From: Hyaloscypha bicolor E
Taxonomy: Eukaryota; Ascomycota; Leotiomycetes; Helotiales; Hyaloscyphaceae
NCBI RefSeq assembly: GCF_002865645.1
Contig: NW_020194685.1
Location: 3,211,499 to 3,275,498, forward strand
Reading direction: 5' to 3'
DNA: 64,000 nucleotides
Shown: one piece after another, positions 32,242 through 41,886 of the stretch
How positions within the stretch are numbered: the stretch's first letter is position 1
How the letters are laid out: every line of letters starts with the position of its first letter
The notes under the pieces: model-generated
Told to the model about the DNA's origin: nothing
Seen by the model: only the letters and a program-made list of their open reading frames with translations
Databases searched by the model: none
Program-made: the position numbers and the translations under genes

Positions 32242-35200
32242 ATGAGGTGGTTACCGTTCCTCGGGCTAGTGGCCCTACCAGCTGTTCGTGGCGTTGCTCC
32301 TACAGACTTCCTGCAGGACACCGTACGTATCAGATTCCAAAATAAGCAATCCATAAGCTGATACTGCTGCAGGACGCAGCGCAATCTGGTTATTTGCCGA
32401 ATCACAACATATCCCCCGCCATTGCGAGCACATTCGTTCTCAACTGGAAAATAGCATTCAATACAAACGAAGCATTTTATGCCAAGCCTCTCGTTTGGAC
32501 ACCGCCAGGTGCTTCGAGCGAGCAAGTCATCGTGGTCTCCAATCAAAATATCATCAGAATTTTGGATGGATTGACTGGCACCGTGATTAACCAGAGAATC
32601 CTTGATCCTCCTTTCCAGGCAGCCGACTCCAGCTGTGGAGATATCCCGTTTACCATTGGTATAACAGGCACACCAATTATTGACCCGGTAGGGCTGATAC
32701 TCATACTAAACTTCTGTCGAAATTGTACAGTACTAATTTCCTCGGCAGGGTACAGATATCATGTACCTTTTTTCGAAGGGATACAAAGGAGGTCAATTTC
32801 CAACTTCTGGCGGAGAATTGATTGAACATTACTGAATCACGAATAGGTGCTACTGGATCTGGAACTCTCAACGGTACATCGAGTTTTTGTTTACTTCTAG
32901 ACTGCTTCGACGCTGACTTGTTACAGGGCAATATAAGTTCTATGCTATCCAACTTCCTAGTCTCAACGATGTTTTCCCCGCAGTCATCATCGATGGGCAC
33001 TTTGCAGACAACGACCATACCCGTTATTTCGTCGGCGGTACGGTACTTAACCGGCCTGGTCTAGCAATGATTGGGAACACGGTTATTGGAGGCTTCGGTG
33101 GGCACTGCGATAACTTTAATTACACAGGCATGCTTGTTGCTATGAGCAAGACAAAGGGAGTCGGAGTAACTAGCATTATGGCAATGGAAGCTAATCCCGG
33201 CGCGCCTCAACCCCAACAATTGGACTATACGAAACAAGGTGGTGGTAAGGCTGGAATCTGGCAGTCGGGATTTGGAATTGCAGCCGATACTGCCAACAAC
33301 AGAGTTTTCTTTGTCACTGGGTACGTTATCCGGCAAAATAAAATTCTCGTTTTATTAACAACATGTAGCAATGGAGCGGGTGGAGCTGGTGACAACGGCA
33401 AGGGAACTCCAGCTAGTGGAAAGGTCCCGATTAGTACTCTCCAGCAAGCAACTGTCGACATGGGGTTGTCCGCCGCAGGTGTTTTCTCCCAACGGGACTA
33501 CTTCGAGCCCTTCGAATATGCTTCTCTTGATGGAGGGGACATTGATTTCGGGTCATCTGGAGCTGCTCTCCTAGATCCCATTTTCTCCGGCGGAGGGGTT
33601 AATCGAGTGGTCGTGGCAGGGGGCAAGAGTGGCAAGATCTATTTCATGGACGCCGACAATCTTGGAGGATTTGCCATGGGGAGCGGCGGATCAGATGCTG
33701 GTACCTGCTATGTAGCCAACTCTTCTATGTGAATATGCTGACTGAGACTAGTTTTACAAACGATCACGAGCTCGAACAAACTTTTAAGTGGTGTTGCAAG
33801 CTACCCAGCAGAAGGCGGATATGTCTAGTTTGTGCAGGCTTTCCTCCACGATTTTCTTACGCTTACAATACTATCAGTTATTGCCCTACTTCACAGGGCG
33901 GTACCGGAGCGCTTCTCACTGCCTACAAATTTAATGGAGGTGGAGGCAAGCCTCAATTTACGCTTGCAGGGAAATCTGCCATTCAGTTCGCCGGTGTTGG
34001 AGCACCCACAGTCACCAGTCTGAATGGACAAGCTGGGACTGGAATTGTAAGTTCAACAGCGGGAATGAGAACAGAATCTAACATTGCTATAGGTATGGCT
34101 GGCAGACGTCAACAACGGCTTAGTGGCTTATAATGCGATCCCAAATGGGAATGTCTTGTCGCCAATCTCCATGGGTTCCACTGGACGTCTGCAGAAGTAC
34201 CAGCGCCCCTCATTCGGCAATGCAAGAGTGTACACCACCGAGACGAACCAAATCTTGGGAATAGGGCCATCCACAACACCTGCAATCACGTGTACACCCA
34301 GCCCAGTTGGCTTTGGAACTGTGGTCGCTGGTGTTACGAAAAATATCAACGTCAAATGCACAGCTGGTGCAAAATCCCTAACACTGAACGGATGTTCCAC
34401 CAACCTAGACGTCTTCCAATGTTCAGGGGTGCCAGCTACCGTGGCCGCGGGCGGATCTTTCACCATGGTCGTTACACTCAATCTGACCTCGGCTGCGATC
34501 GAACTGACACGACAAAACCATAACATCGATGTCAAGCCCGGTGCTATCGCTGGCTCTCTCGCTCTCAATGCTCCCAGTGGAAACATCCCACTTGCTAGTC
34601 TCTCGCTGACTGGAACGGTTTCGGCTTCCGGAGGATATATCGATCTTAGCGCCGTTCAGATCGACTTTGGTGGACTGACGATAGGTAGCTCGTCAACAGC
34701 CACTCTGGTTGTGAATAATGATGGTGCTGGAACATTGACCTTTACCGGGTTTGCTTACCGGAGTGCCTACAATGCCCCATACACAAATGTCACTACATCT
34801 GGAAAACCCGTTGTGGTTGGAGGTGCATTTACGGCGACGGGCTTCCCAACAAATGGCGCCACGATTGTAGCAGCTGGCAGCACTACGATCACTCTCACTT
34901 TCACGCCAACCACTACCGGATCCTCGACCTCGATACTAACTTTCTGGTCCAACGGTGGATGGCAGGAGGTCATGCTGGTGGGAACAGCGTCAGCATGCAC
35001 AACGTCATGCTCTACCACATCAAGTACGAGTAGTTCAGTTATCTCCTCGAGCATTTCATCAAGTTCCTCTGTTTCACACAGCAGCACAACGTCCTCCTCC
35101 ACTGGCCCCTCCACCATAAGCGCCACAACAACCACCTCCTCATCTACCCTCGTCACCGTAACCTCCTCTTCCAGCACCTCAACGGCAACAGGCTACGCAT

Positions 35201-35562
35201 ACATGGGCTGCTTTTCAGACCTGTCAACCGGACACGCACTGCCCCTGCTCCTAGCAAACAACTCCATCACGCCGCAAGTCTGCGGATCTCTCGTCTCCTC
35301 TCTCGCTTCCAAACCAACACCTACCATTTACCCCTTCTACTACGTAGAGTATCACCGCGAATGCTATGCTGGGAGCAGTTTTGCATTTGGCACGAGCGCT
35401 GTGACGAGTTTGTATGGAAGGCACGCTTGTACGGATATTTGTTCTGGGAGTGTGGGGGCGACGAGCACGGGGACCGCAATGTGTGGCGGTGCGAAGCAAT
35501 TTAATCTTTATGCTACGAAGAGTAGTGTGCCGTTTGCCGTGGCGACTACTGCGAGTGTGTAA
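32242..35562 (+). CDS. Large secreted beta-propeller / Ig-like / WSC-domain protein
   Basis: Nine proposed exons: 32242-32322, 32373-32687, 32749-32791, 32847-32873 (27 bp), 32927-33320, 33369-33700, 33752-33822, 33878-34046 and 34093-35562, about 966 residues. A signal peptide (MRWLPFLGLVALPAVRG) leads into a PQQ-like propeller region (VVSNQNIIRILDGLTG, VIIDGHFADND, FGGHCDNFNYTG, GKAGIWQSGFG). Then come two beta-sandwich repeats of the 'choice-of-anchor' type (CTPSPVGFGTVVAGVTKN and VQIDFGGLTIGSSSTATLVV). A Ser/Thr-rich linker (35000-35180) and a C-terminal WSC domain (YMGCFSDL ... ECYAGS ... CSGS ... MCGG) follow. One surplus base remains at the exon 7/8 junction (33822/33878), either a frameshift or an unusual splice. 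The WSC domain suggests cell-wall or glycan attachment. No transmembrane segment follows it. Confidence 0.8.
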
Positions 35563-36540
35563 TGGCTCTGGTGTTTATTGTGCAGTTGGTTCATGGAGAG
35601 GGAAATTTGTATACGATATACCAGTTCAGAGTTGGAAACACCATTTTAATGAAGATATATTCCATTTCCATGTCGTTTGTGGAGCACTAAAGCAACTTGT
35701 AAAAACTTCAGATTTTTGCCTGTACGCACAGTTTTCGGCTTTTTCCCTTCGCACCTCTTCTATCAAGTTTAACTCCCTTATATCTTTGTTAATTTAAGTC
35801 TAATTATCATAAAAGGTGAATTAAATTACTCGTATAAGCTAGAACGACTAAGATCCTTAAGGGTTTATATTCCTAAGGCTTAAAAGTAGAGTTATAAAAA
35901 GTGGCCCAAAGAATAAGATATAGCTCGTAAAACGGCCAAAAAAAACGCTTGTTTTTATTATCTTCTTGTAAGAGGGATTTGACCTGCTATAGATTTATAA
36001 CTCCTCTTCTAGAGTTTATATAAATCCTTTCTTTATTCTTGCTTTTAAATCCCTTTTACTTGCTTTATTATATTTAACCCTTATTTCGGGGAAAAGTAAA
36101 ATGGTATTCTCTTAATACTAATAACTTATAATTAGTTACTTTAACTCTTTAAAAACTTTAAGTTAATATATTATAAGATTTATAATATAAATAGGCGCTT
36201 TTTAACTTATAATAAAAAATATCTTAAAATATAATTCTAATCTAAAAGGATTTATATACTAATTAATTAAGTTCTGATTTTTAAGCCTTATAATAACTTA
36301 TAAATTAAGTACTTATAAGGCTCTTATATCTGGTTTTAGGAAATTGTTTACTAAATTCCCAGGCTTTTTTAAGCTTGCCTTTAAGTTATAAAATATTAAC
36401 TTTTTAACTTCTTTAATTTATATTTTTATAAAAAGCATATATTTAATTAGTTCTTAATTAGTACATAAAATTTTAAAAAATAAGATTTATTAATCCCTTA
36501 TAAAGTAAATTAAATTTAAAGAGAAAGCTAGATATTGGGT
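35563..36540. repeat. AT-rich RIP-mutated repeat, right copy
   Basis: The tract from about 35800 to 36540 is AT-rich, and its 36090-36530 part is the inverted partner of 30300-30760. The first 240 bp after the WSC gene are ordinary 3' flank. A 10-base G run lies at 36565-36574 just beyond. Confidence 0.58.
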
Positions 36541-36991
36541 ATTCTTACCCCTAATCGTGAACTCGGGGGGGGGGTCGTTTTACATTTTCCCCCTAGGGAG
36601 GGCATGAATTTGAAGTATGATACAGAAGTCAATAAATAACAGATAGGCAGCCTGGAAGCTAAAGTTAGGTGGCTGGAGGAGTGCGCGGAGCTGAATAAAT
36701 TGAAGGGGGAGAAGACGTGGGCTGAAAATAGGAAGAGCTCGGTATCCTCCAAAGTACAATAAGGACGGGGCGGCGTGCTAGCTTGGGAAGGAGGCTGCCT
36801 ACCTTGCGCATTTGAGCTTGACAGTCGGTAGCTTGTGGAAACTCGCTGGACAAGTGGGAGTTAAAACGGGCTTCACAATTCCCGATAGATATTCCTCTGA
36901 ATTGATGATAGATTCTCATAGTTGAAGGTGCTTCTATTCACATATGCCAATGCACATAAAAGATATTCCATATCGCATATGGCTTAGAATA
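36541..36991. other. Intergenic stretch
   Basis: GC-balanced, no gene recognised. It ends at the TA target (36990-36991) of the next transposon. Confidence 0.4.
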
Positions 36992-37090
36992 CGAAGATTG
37001 CGGTATGATGTGACGGGATTGCAGGGCATTTATGCGCGCGTAGGGGTCTTAGCGGACTCCAGGGTGTGGTTTAAGGTACTACGCCCGCTA

Positions 37091-37447
37091 ATCGTTCGGC
37101 GCTTCCCACCCAGTTTCTCGCTTAGCACGCTTAATGGGTGAGGGCAGCAATACGCAAAACACACCAAAATCAGACCAAAATTTGTATGGGGAACTTATAC
37201 AGACTACGCAACGATAACGCCTTTATTTTTTGCCTTTCAAATTTGACTTACGGAAAGGCCCATATCTTATTATTAATTGCCACAACTTAAGTAATTATTA
37301 ATTGTGTTAGGTTTTGAAGGGCGAGGCGGACGATTTTGGTGTGTCCCCACTAAAATTTGGATTTGCGCATTGCTGTGCTTTGCGTATTGCTGACCCTCAC
37401 CCATTAAGCGTGCTAAGCGAGAAACTGGGTGGGAAGCGCCGAACGAT
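37091..37447. mobile_element. MITE with long inverted termini (family 5)
   Basis: 357-bp element. Almost perfect inverted termini of about 75 bp, left ATCGTTCGGCGCTTCCCACC and right its reverse complement ending GAACGAT. TA on both sides (37089-37090, 37448-37449). Nested inside the 36992-38042 element. Confidence 0.82.
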
Positions 37448-37449
37448 TA

Positions 37450-37701
37450 TCCGTTCCGCTGCTGCCAGGGACGACTTTCGTAAAGCGAATTTTCTTATCA
37501 GTTTAATTTGAAATAATTTACCACGAAAAATAATGAAACTTAATTCCTCTTCGGGATTCCTAAAGCACCCTTTTGAGATATTTAAATAAAGTCTTCTTTA
37601 ATTCCTATACCTATTTAGCCAAGTGAAATGGATTAGCAATGTGAGGTTTTGTGATGTTCTTGACTTTTCGCGAAAGTCGTCCCTGGCTGCAGCGGAACGG
37701 A
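37450..37701. mobile_element. MITE, Tc1/mariner-type (family 1, second copy)
   Basis: 252-bp element whose inverted termini (TCCGTTCCGCTGCTGCCAGG / complement) match those of 14755-14992. It directly abuts the previous MITE and shares its TA (37448-37449). The right flank is TG, a likely decayed TA. Confidence 0.78.
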
Positions 37702-38259
37702 TGGCCTTGTAACTCTAGGCCTAAAGCCCCAAATCAGGGCTGTGAGAGATTTACAAGGTCGTGGAAGATCTTCAGGGGGTATAGACTGCTGGCAGAGCAA
37801 CCGTAGCGCTCGGACTCTATGAGAGGAGCTAGGTCCCTTTAGCGACTTTGCCCTTATGTACAGGGGATATGCCTTCTAAAGGTGTAGTACCCCTGGTTTA
37901 TAATTTATAGCGTGCTTATAGGAGAGTGTCCTGGATATATAGTGGGTTTTAGTGGGTTTTAGGGGTAGAAAGTGGCCTGAAAGTGAACTTGCGGTACAGT
38001 ACAAATGCCCTGTAATCCCGTCACTTTATGCCCCAATCTTCGTACAATGACGGCCCCCTCATTTTCCTACAGCAGCGAAAGGACACTTAGTCACTGCTCG
38101 CATGGATCTTAAAATGATTCACACACCAGCAACTGCGTGTCTATTTAAGCCTCGCATTTCTCCTGGTCGGCCTTCATTTCCATCTCGAACATCTTCCAAC
38201 TCTAGTACAACCACCAACACCAGCGATCTCACATCAAACCTTGAATTAAAATATCCAAA

Positions 38260-38598
38260 ATGAATTCCTACGTCTCACTCCATCTCCTCCGTACCACGCT
38301 CGAAAATCTCCGTAGTGAAATCAACTCCAAGTCTTCCGAGCAAGGTAAGGAATACGCACGCGAGCTTGTAATTAACGAGCAGGCCATTGCAGCGCTTCAA
38401 AAAGAATTCCGCGCCACAGACAAGGAGACAGATGCCCGGATCAGGGAACTGAATAAAACGCTGAAGTTGGTCATTGATGCAAGTGATAGGAGACGGGAGA
38501 ATATTGAGAAGTTGGAGAGGGAGGTGGATAGGCTGGTTCGTATGGATAGAGAGAAGGAGAATAGGATTAGGGAGTTGGAGAGAAGGTCGAGGTATTGA
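38260..38598 (+). CDS. Small coiled-coil protein, unknown function
   Basis: An uninterrupted frame of 112 residues begins at an ATG in good context (ATCCAAAATGA), about 110 bp after a TATTTAAG promoter-like word. The product is highly charged (Glu, Lys, Arg) with heptad-like spacing from about residue 10 to the end (LRTTLENLRSEIN, IEKLEREVDRLVRMDREKENRIRELE). A dimeric coiled coil is therefore likely. No domain or targeting signal is recognised. It is followed by another small-gene pair in the same orientation. Confidence 0.55.
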   Translation: MNSYVSLHLLRTTLENLRSEINSKSSEQGKEYARELVINEQAIAALQKEFRATDKETDARIRELNKTLKLVIDASDRRRENIEKLEREVDRLVRMDREKENRIRELERRSRY

Positions 38599-38918
38599 TG
38601 AATCTTGGAATAAACTCTTGCTAGCTTCTAGAAAATCAAAACACGTTAGACTTTACCTCGTTATCAAAGAGATAATCATATATTCCCTAGATGTGACAAG
38701 TATAGAGTTTCGATGCCTCAGTAGACTCGATTCACGGCCTTAAATCACAGCCTCTCCAAGACAATACAATCACACCTTTCCATATCAACATTCTCAACTC
38801 TACTTAAACCCCGATCCCTTCCCAGCCCCTTCAGCTTCAAGGATAAATCAACACTACGAACGACCTCCAACTTGAATTATCTCTCAAAACATGATTAAAA
38901 CTTGAGAAAGGGAGAATC

Positions 38919-39263
38919 ATGTCCACTCAAAAGACCCCGAAGCAAAGTTCCGTCTTCTCCGTTATCGATAGCCCCTCGACCCCCTTTCCACCCTCTACCG
39001 CTGCCAGCTTCTCAGAGCGCCACCAGGAGCATCGACACGGGGACCTTGAATCTGCAATAAACCGTCTATCTGACGACCTTTCTCAACAACGAAAAGCATT
39101 TGACAAACTAAAAAGGACATTGGAGGATGATAAGGACCATCAATTGGCTGCAGATCTAGACAAAGATAGAATGATCAAGGCGACGGAGCACGGGCTTAAA
39201 CATTATTACCGTGGAGATTGGAAGGAGTATCTTAGGGGATATGGAATATTGGACAGGAAGTGA
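38919..39263 (+). CDS. Small hypothetical protein (HRHGDLE family)
   Basis: Intronless frame of 114 residues. A Ser/Thr/Pro-rich N-half is followed by a charged helix (HRHGDLESAINRLSDDL, KAFDKLKRTLEDDKD) and a short C-terminal motif WKEYLRGYG. The same HRHGDLE word and the WK-YLR-Y tail recur in the damaged copy at 39603-39912, so this is probably a real, locally duplicated gene. Function unknown. Confidence 0.55.
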   Translation: MSTQKTPKQSSVFSVIDSPSTPFPPSTAASFSERHQEHRHGDLESAINRLSDDLSQQRKAFDKLKRTLEDDKDHQLAADLDKDRMIKATEHGLKHYYRGDWKEYLRGYGILDRK

Positions 39264-39602
39264 TGAGATTTGAGGGAGGGGGTTGCGTGGTTCTGGCTGA
39301 GAATGAATATTGACAGCCCACGAGCGATGAGTTAAGAGCAGACAACGTATAAGGTAACCTTGAAAGGCTCGAGTTAGTGGAACATCCACTGGCGCCCCTG
39401 GTTTTATTGCCTGCATCGTCCTTTGTATAATGATGATTCTAGATTCAAAGCTTAGGTCAATCACAAACAAGTAAGATGACATTTCCAAATCTATTTAACA
39501 CCCAAACCCCCCTTTCTCCTCCCATTCTTAGATCGAATCACAAACTAGCAACCTTGTCAACCGCAAAGAAAATCTTCTCTTCTCTTCCACCGACAGGCGA
39601 AC

Positions 39603-39912
39603 ATGACTCGCACCAAATATTCAAACCCACCCATGTTGTCGGAGTGCGCCCCATACCATCGCCACGGCGATCTGGAAGCAGCAGTAACAGGCTCTCTAAC
39701 ACACTCGGCAAGCTAGCTCGAAAGCCAGAGGAGGATAAAAAACAGCAGGCAGAGAAACTCACCAGCTAACTCGGAAGCTGGACGAGGACAGAGAGCGGCG
39801 GCAGGCTACCCATCGGAATTTAAATAATTTGATCACGGCGGTTGGGTATGCACTCATATCCAACCAAGATTCGTGGAAGAGCTATCTTAGGAAATATAGA
39901 TTGATGAGGTGA
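39603..39912 (+). pseudogene. Damaged tandem paralogue of the HRHGDLE gene
   Basis: Starting at ATG 39603 the frame reads HRHGDLEAAVTGSLT and stops at a TAG after about 37 codons. Another frame then gives LTRKLDEDRERRQATHRNLN and ends SWKSYLRKY before TGA 39910-39912. Both pieces parallel the gene at 38919-39263 in order, so the locus is a frameshifted tandem duplicate. The longer open frame over it (from 39476) is a different frame with no similarity. Confidence 0.5.
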
Positions 39913-40362
39913 TCTAACCGCAGAGAGAGACAAACCTAGTTTGGCTGGGCGTGATCGAGAACGCGATATTTGGAAGGTTTGAGTTAATATCACGGTCCAC
40001 GTCACCTTACTTTATTCTACGACTTCTGTCGTGTCCTGAATAGTACTGAGCTTCGAATATGTGAATCACGAACAAATTACCTCGTCAAAACTACTGAACT
40101 ACACATTTTCCCTCTTAGACCGCCAAAATCTATTCCCTGAATACCTCATATCCTTTCACCCGACAAACATCTTGGAATACACCAACTCAATCCAACCAAA
40201 TCCACATAAATCAGATTCACAGAATAAAGACAGCAATAAACATGGGCTACGCTTGAGTCAATTAAATCACGTTGGACTTCCCGTGAATCTCCTGAATTAT
40301 TTTGGCATGGAGAACGATGCTACCCATAGTTTATATATTCACGAGCCTTCGTAGCAGAGAAT
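39913..40362. other. Intergenic stretch
   Basis: Nothing recognised. A random-looking 97-codon frame (40061-40354) was not called. Confidence 0.4.
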
Positions 40363-41042
40363 CTACTGCACCATCTCATTAGAGCTTCTCCAAGTTTGAA
40401 TCTCCTGCCCACTAATCTCCCTCAATTTATTGACCGCGGGCGCCTTCCCCGTAACCACACCCTGCGCCATCTCAATTCCCCTACTAACAGCATTCTTCCT
40501 CGTAACCGCATAAGTCGCCGTCTTAGCCGTGACCCTAATGACGCCAATCCTTGGGTCCTCCGGTCCACCGTCATGCTTTCCATCACCCAGGTCACCCAGC
40601 CATGCTTTCAATGCTGGAGAGTAGTACTTCTTGACGACAGTGCGGTCGGTGACGATCTCCGAGGTACCGGACACGGAGGCCCATTCGCCGGCGGAGTTGA
40701 GGAAAGAGATGTTTATGTGTGGGTCTGAGTCGATGTCCGAGGTCTTGCCGGACTCGGTGTTGGTGTGGAAGATGAGGTCGATGCCGCCGTTTTCCTAGTT
40801 GAAAAGTTAGATGTGAAGAATACCTGAAGTAGGAGAAAGGGGCGGACCTTGGCTGCTAAGGCCATGCATCGCGAGGCCAAATCTCCAGTGGAACCATCAC
40901 GGGTGGTCATCATGCCAAACTTGCAGGCAGTGACGAACTCGCTGAGATCCTCGACTTTGTCTTTGATGGAGGCATCGTCGAGGTTCTTTTCCTTGTAGGG
41001 GTCCGCTGGTTTATCTCCCGTGTTTGTGTTTGAGAAAGACAT
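40363..41042 (-). CDS. bli-3: BLI-3-like FMN-binding split-barrel protein
   Basis: Minus-strand exons 41042-40848 and 40794-40363 (intron 53 bp, GTCCGC...CTAG) give 208 residues. The N-terminus MSFSNTNTGDKPADPYKEKN and the blocks KFGMMTTRD, RCMALAAK, DLIFHTNTESGKT, HINISFLNSAGEWASVSG, KYYSPALKAWLGDLGDGKHD and EDPRIGVIRV match the blue-light-inducible BLI-3 family (pyridoxamine-phosphate-oxidase-like split barrel). These bind flavin and are light- or stress-induced in Neurospora and relatives; the reaction is not established. A likely leader intron at 41213-41164 (GTAAGT...TTCAG) precedes the ATG, and a short upstream open frame lies in the leader. The frame is open upstream too, giving an Arg-rich potential presequence if an earlier start were used. 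Confidence 0.9.
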
Positions 41043-41886
41043 TGTGTAATTTCCGAAGAGCTTGGTTTGGGGAGTGCTTTCGGTTTGAGTTCCTCTGGAA
41101 ACAGTTGTTGTCAATAGACGTAGGGTTCTTGCAGGTGGCTTGCGGGGATGGCCAGGAAGAGGTCTGAAGGAAATACAACGTTTCATAGTTTTATTGAAGA
41201 GGTACAAACTTACATTTTATGGATTTGAAGGCGTTTTCAAGTGGAGCGAAAGGAAGAATAGAAGCATCGTCATTGATCTAAGTAAGTGATGGCGGGGTGA
41301 GATCTTGACGTCACTGGAAAAGCCCCACGTGTCACCAGTGTGGTCAGAGCCAGCTTAGGTAACGGAGGACGAGGGGCACAAATTCAATCACTGATGGAGA
41401 TCAGTTGAATCTCGCCAGGAGAACCCTCGACATCGTCGAGCTTGATTACTAGTCAGGTGTTAAAAAGGGGCGAAGTAAACAATGACGTTTTGGCCAGGTC
41501 ACGTGGTGCGGGGTACTTCGCGCTCTAAATTTATTTCTCGCGACTTCGCGTCCTGGCGCCCGCATTCTTTCCCTCCTCTTCATCAACACAATTCGAGAGC
41601 GAAGAGCGCCTCCCTCTGCGTTCGACCTGTTGATATCCCAAACTAACATCCTTCAATACACTGACAGACTCTGTCCTTACAGCTTTCGTTCTCTCTCCCC
41701 TTCTATTTTCTACGATCTCTCCTTGATAGGCCCAATTCACTCCGCAGGAGCGATCGCTCCGCCAAAGAGAGACACCCGCGATAGCTCTATCTCCAGACAG
41801 CCTCCTCCGCATCGGTGAGAACAACAGGCTCCCTCGGGCACGTTCAATCGGCAACGGTCTGTCGTAATCGACGTTATCAAGTTAAG
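41043..41886. other. Divergent promoter region between BLI-3 and the F-box-like gene
   Basis: Holds the BLI-3 leader with its probable 50-bp intron (41164-41213) and the upstream region of the plus-strand gene. A TCACGTGG-type word occurs at about 41498. No light-response element could be assigned with confidence. Confidence 0.4.

Larger units (their letters stand above)
36992..38042. mobile_element. Non-autonomous Tc1/mariner relative carrying nested MITEs
   Basis: 1051-bp element with about 40-bp inverted termini (left CGAAGATTGCGGTATGATGT; the right end is its complement with few changes). It is flanked by TA (36990-36991, 38043-38044). The termini share the central block GTGACGGGATT(A/G)CAGGGCAT with the transposase-bearing element at 19290-21348. 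It carries no transposase. Two MITEs (37091-37447, 37450-37701) are inserted within it. Confidence 0.82.
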
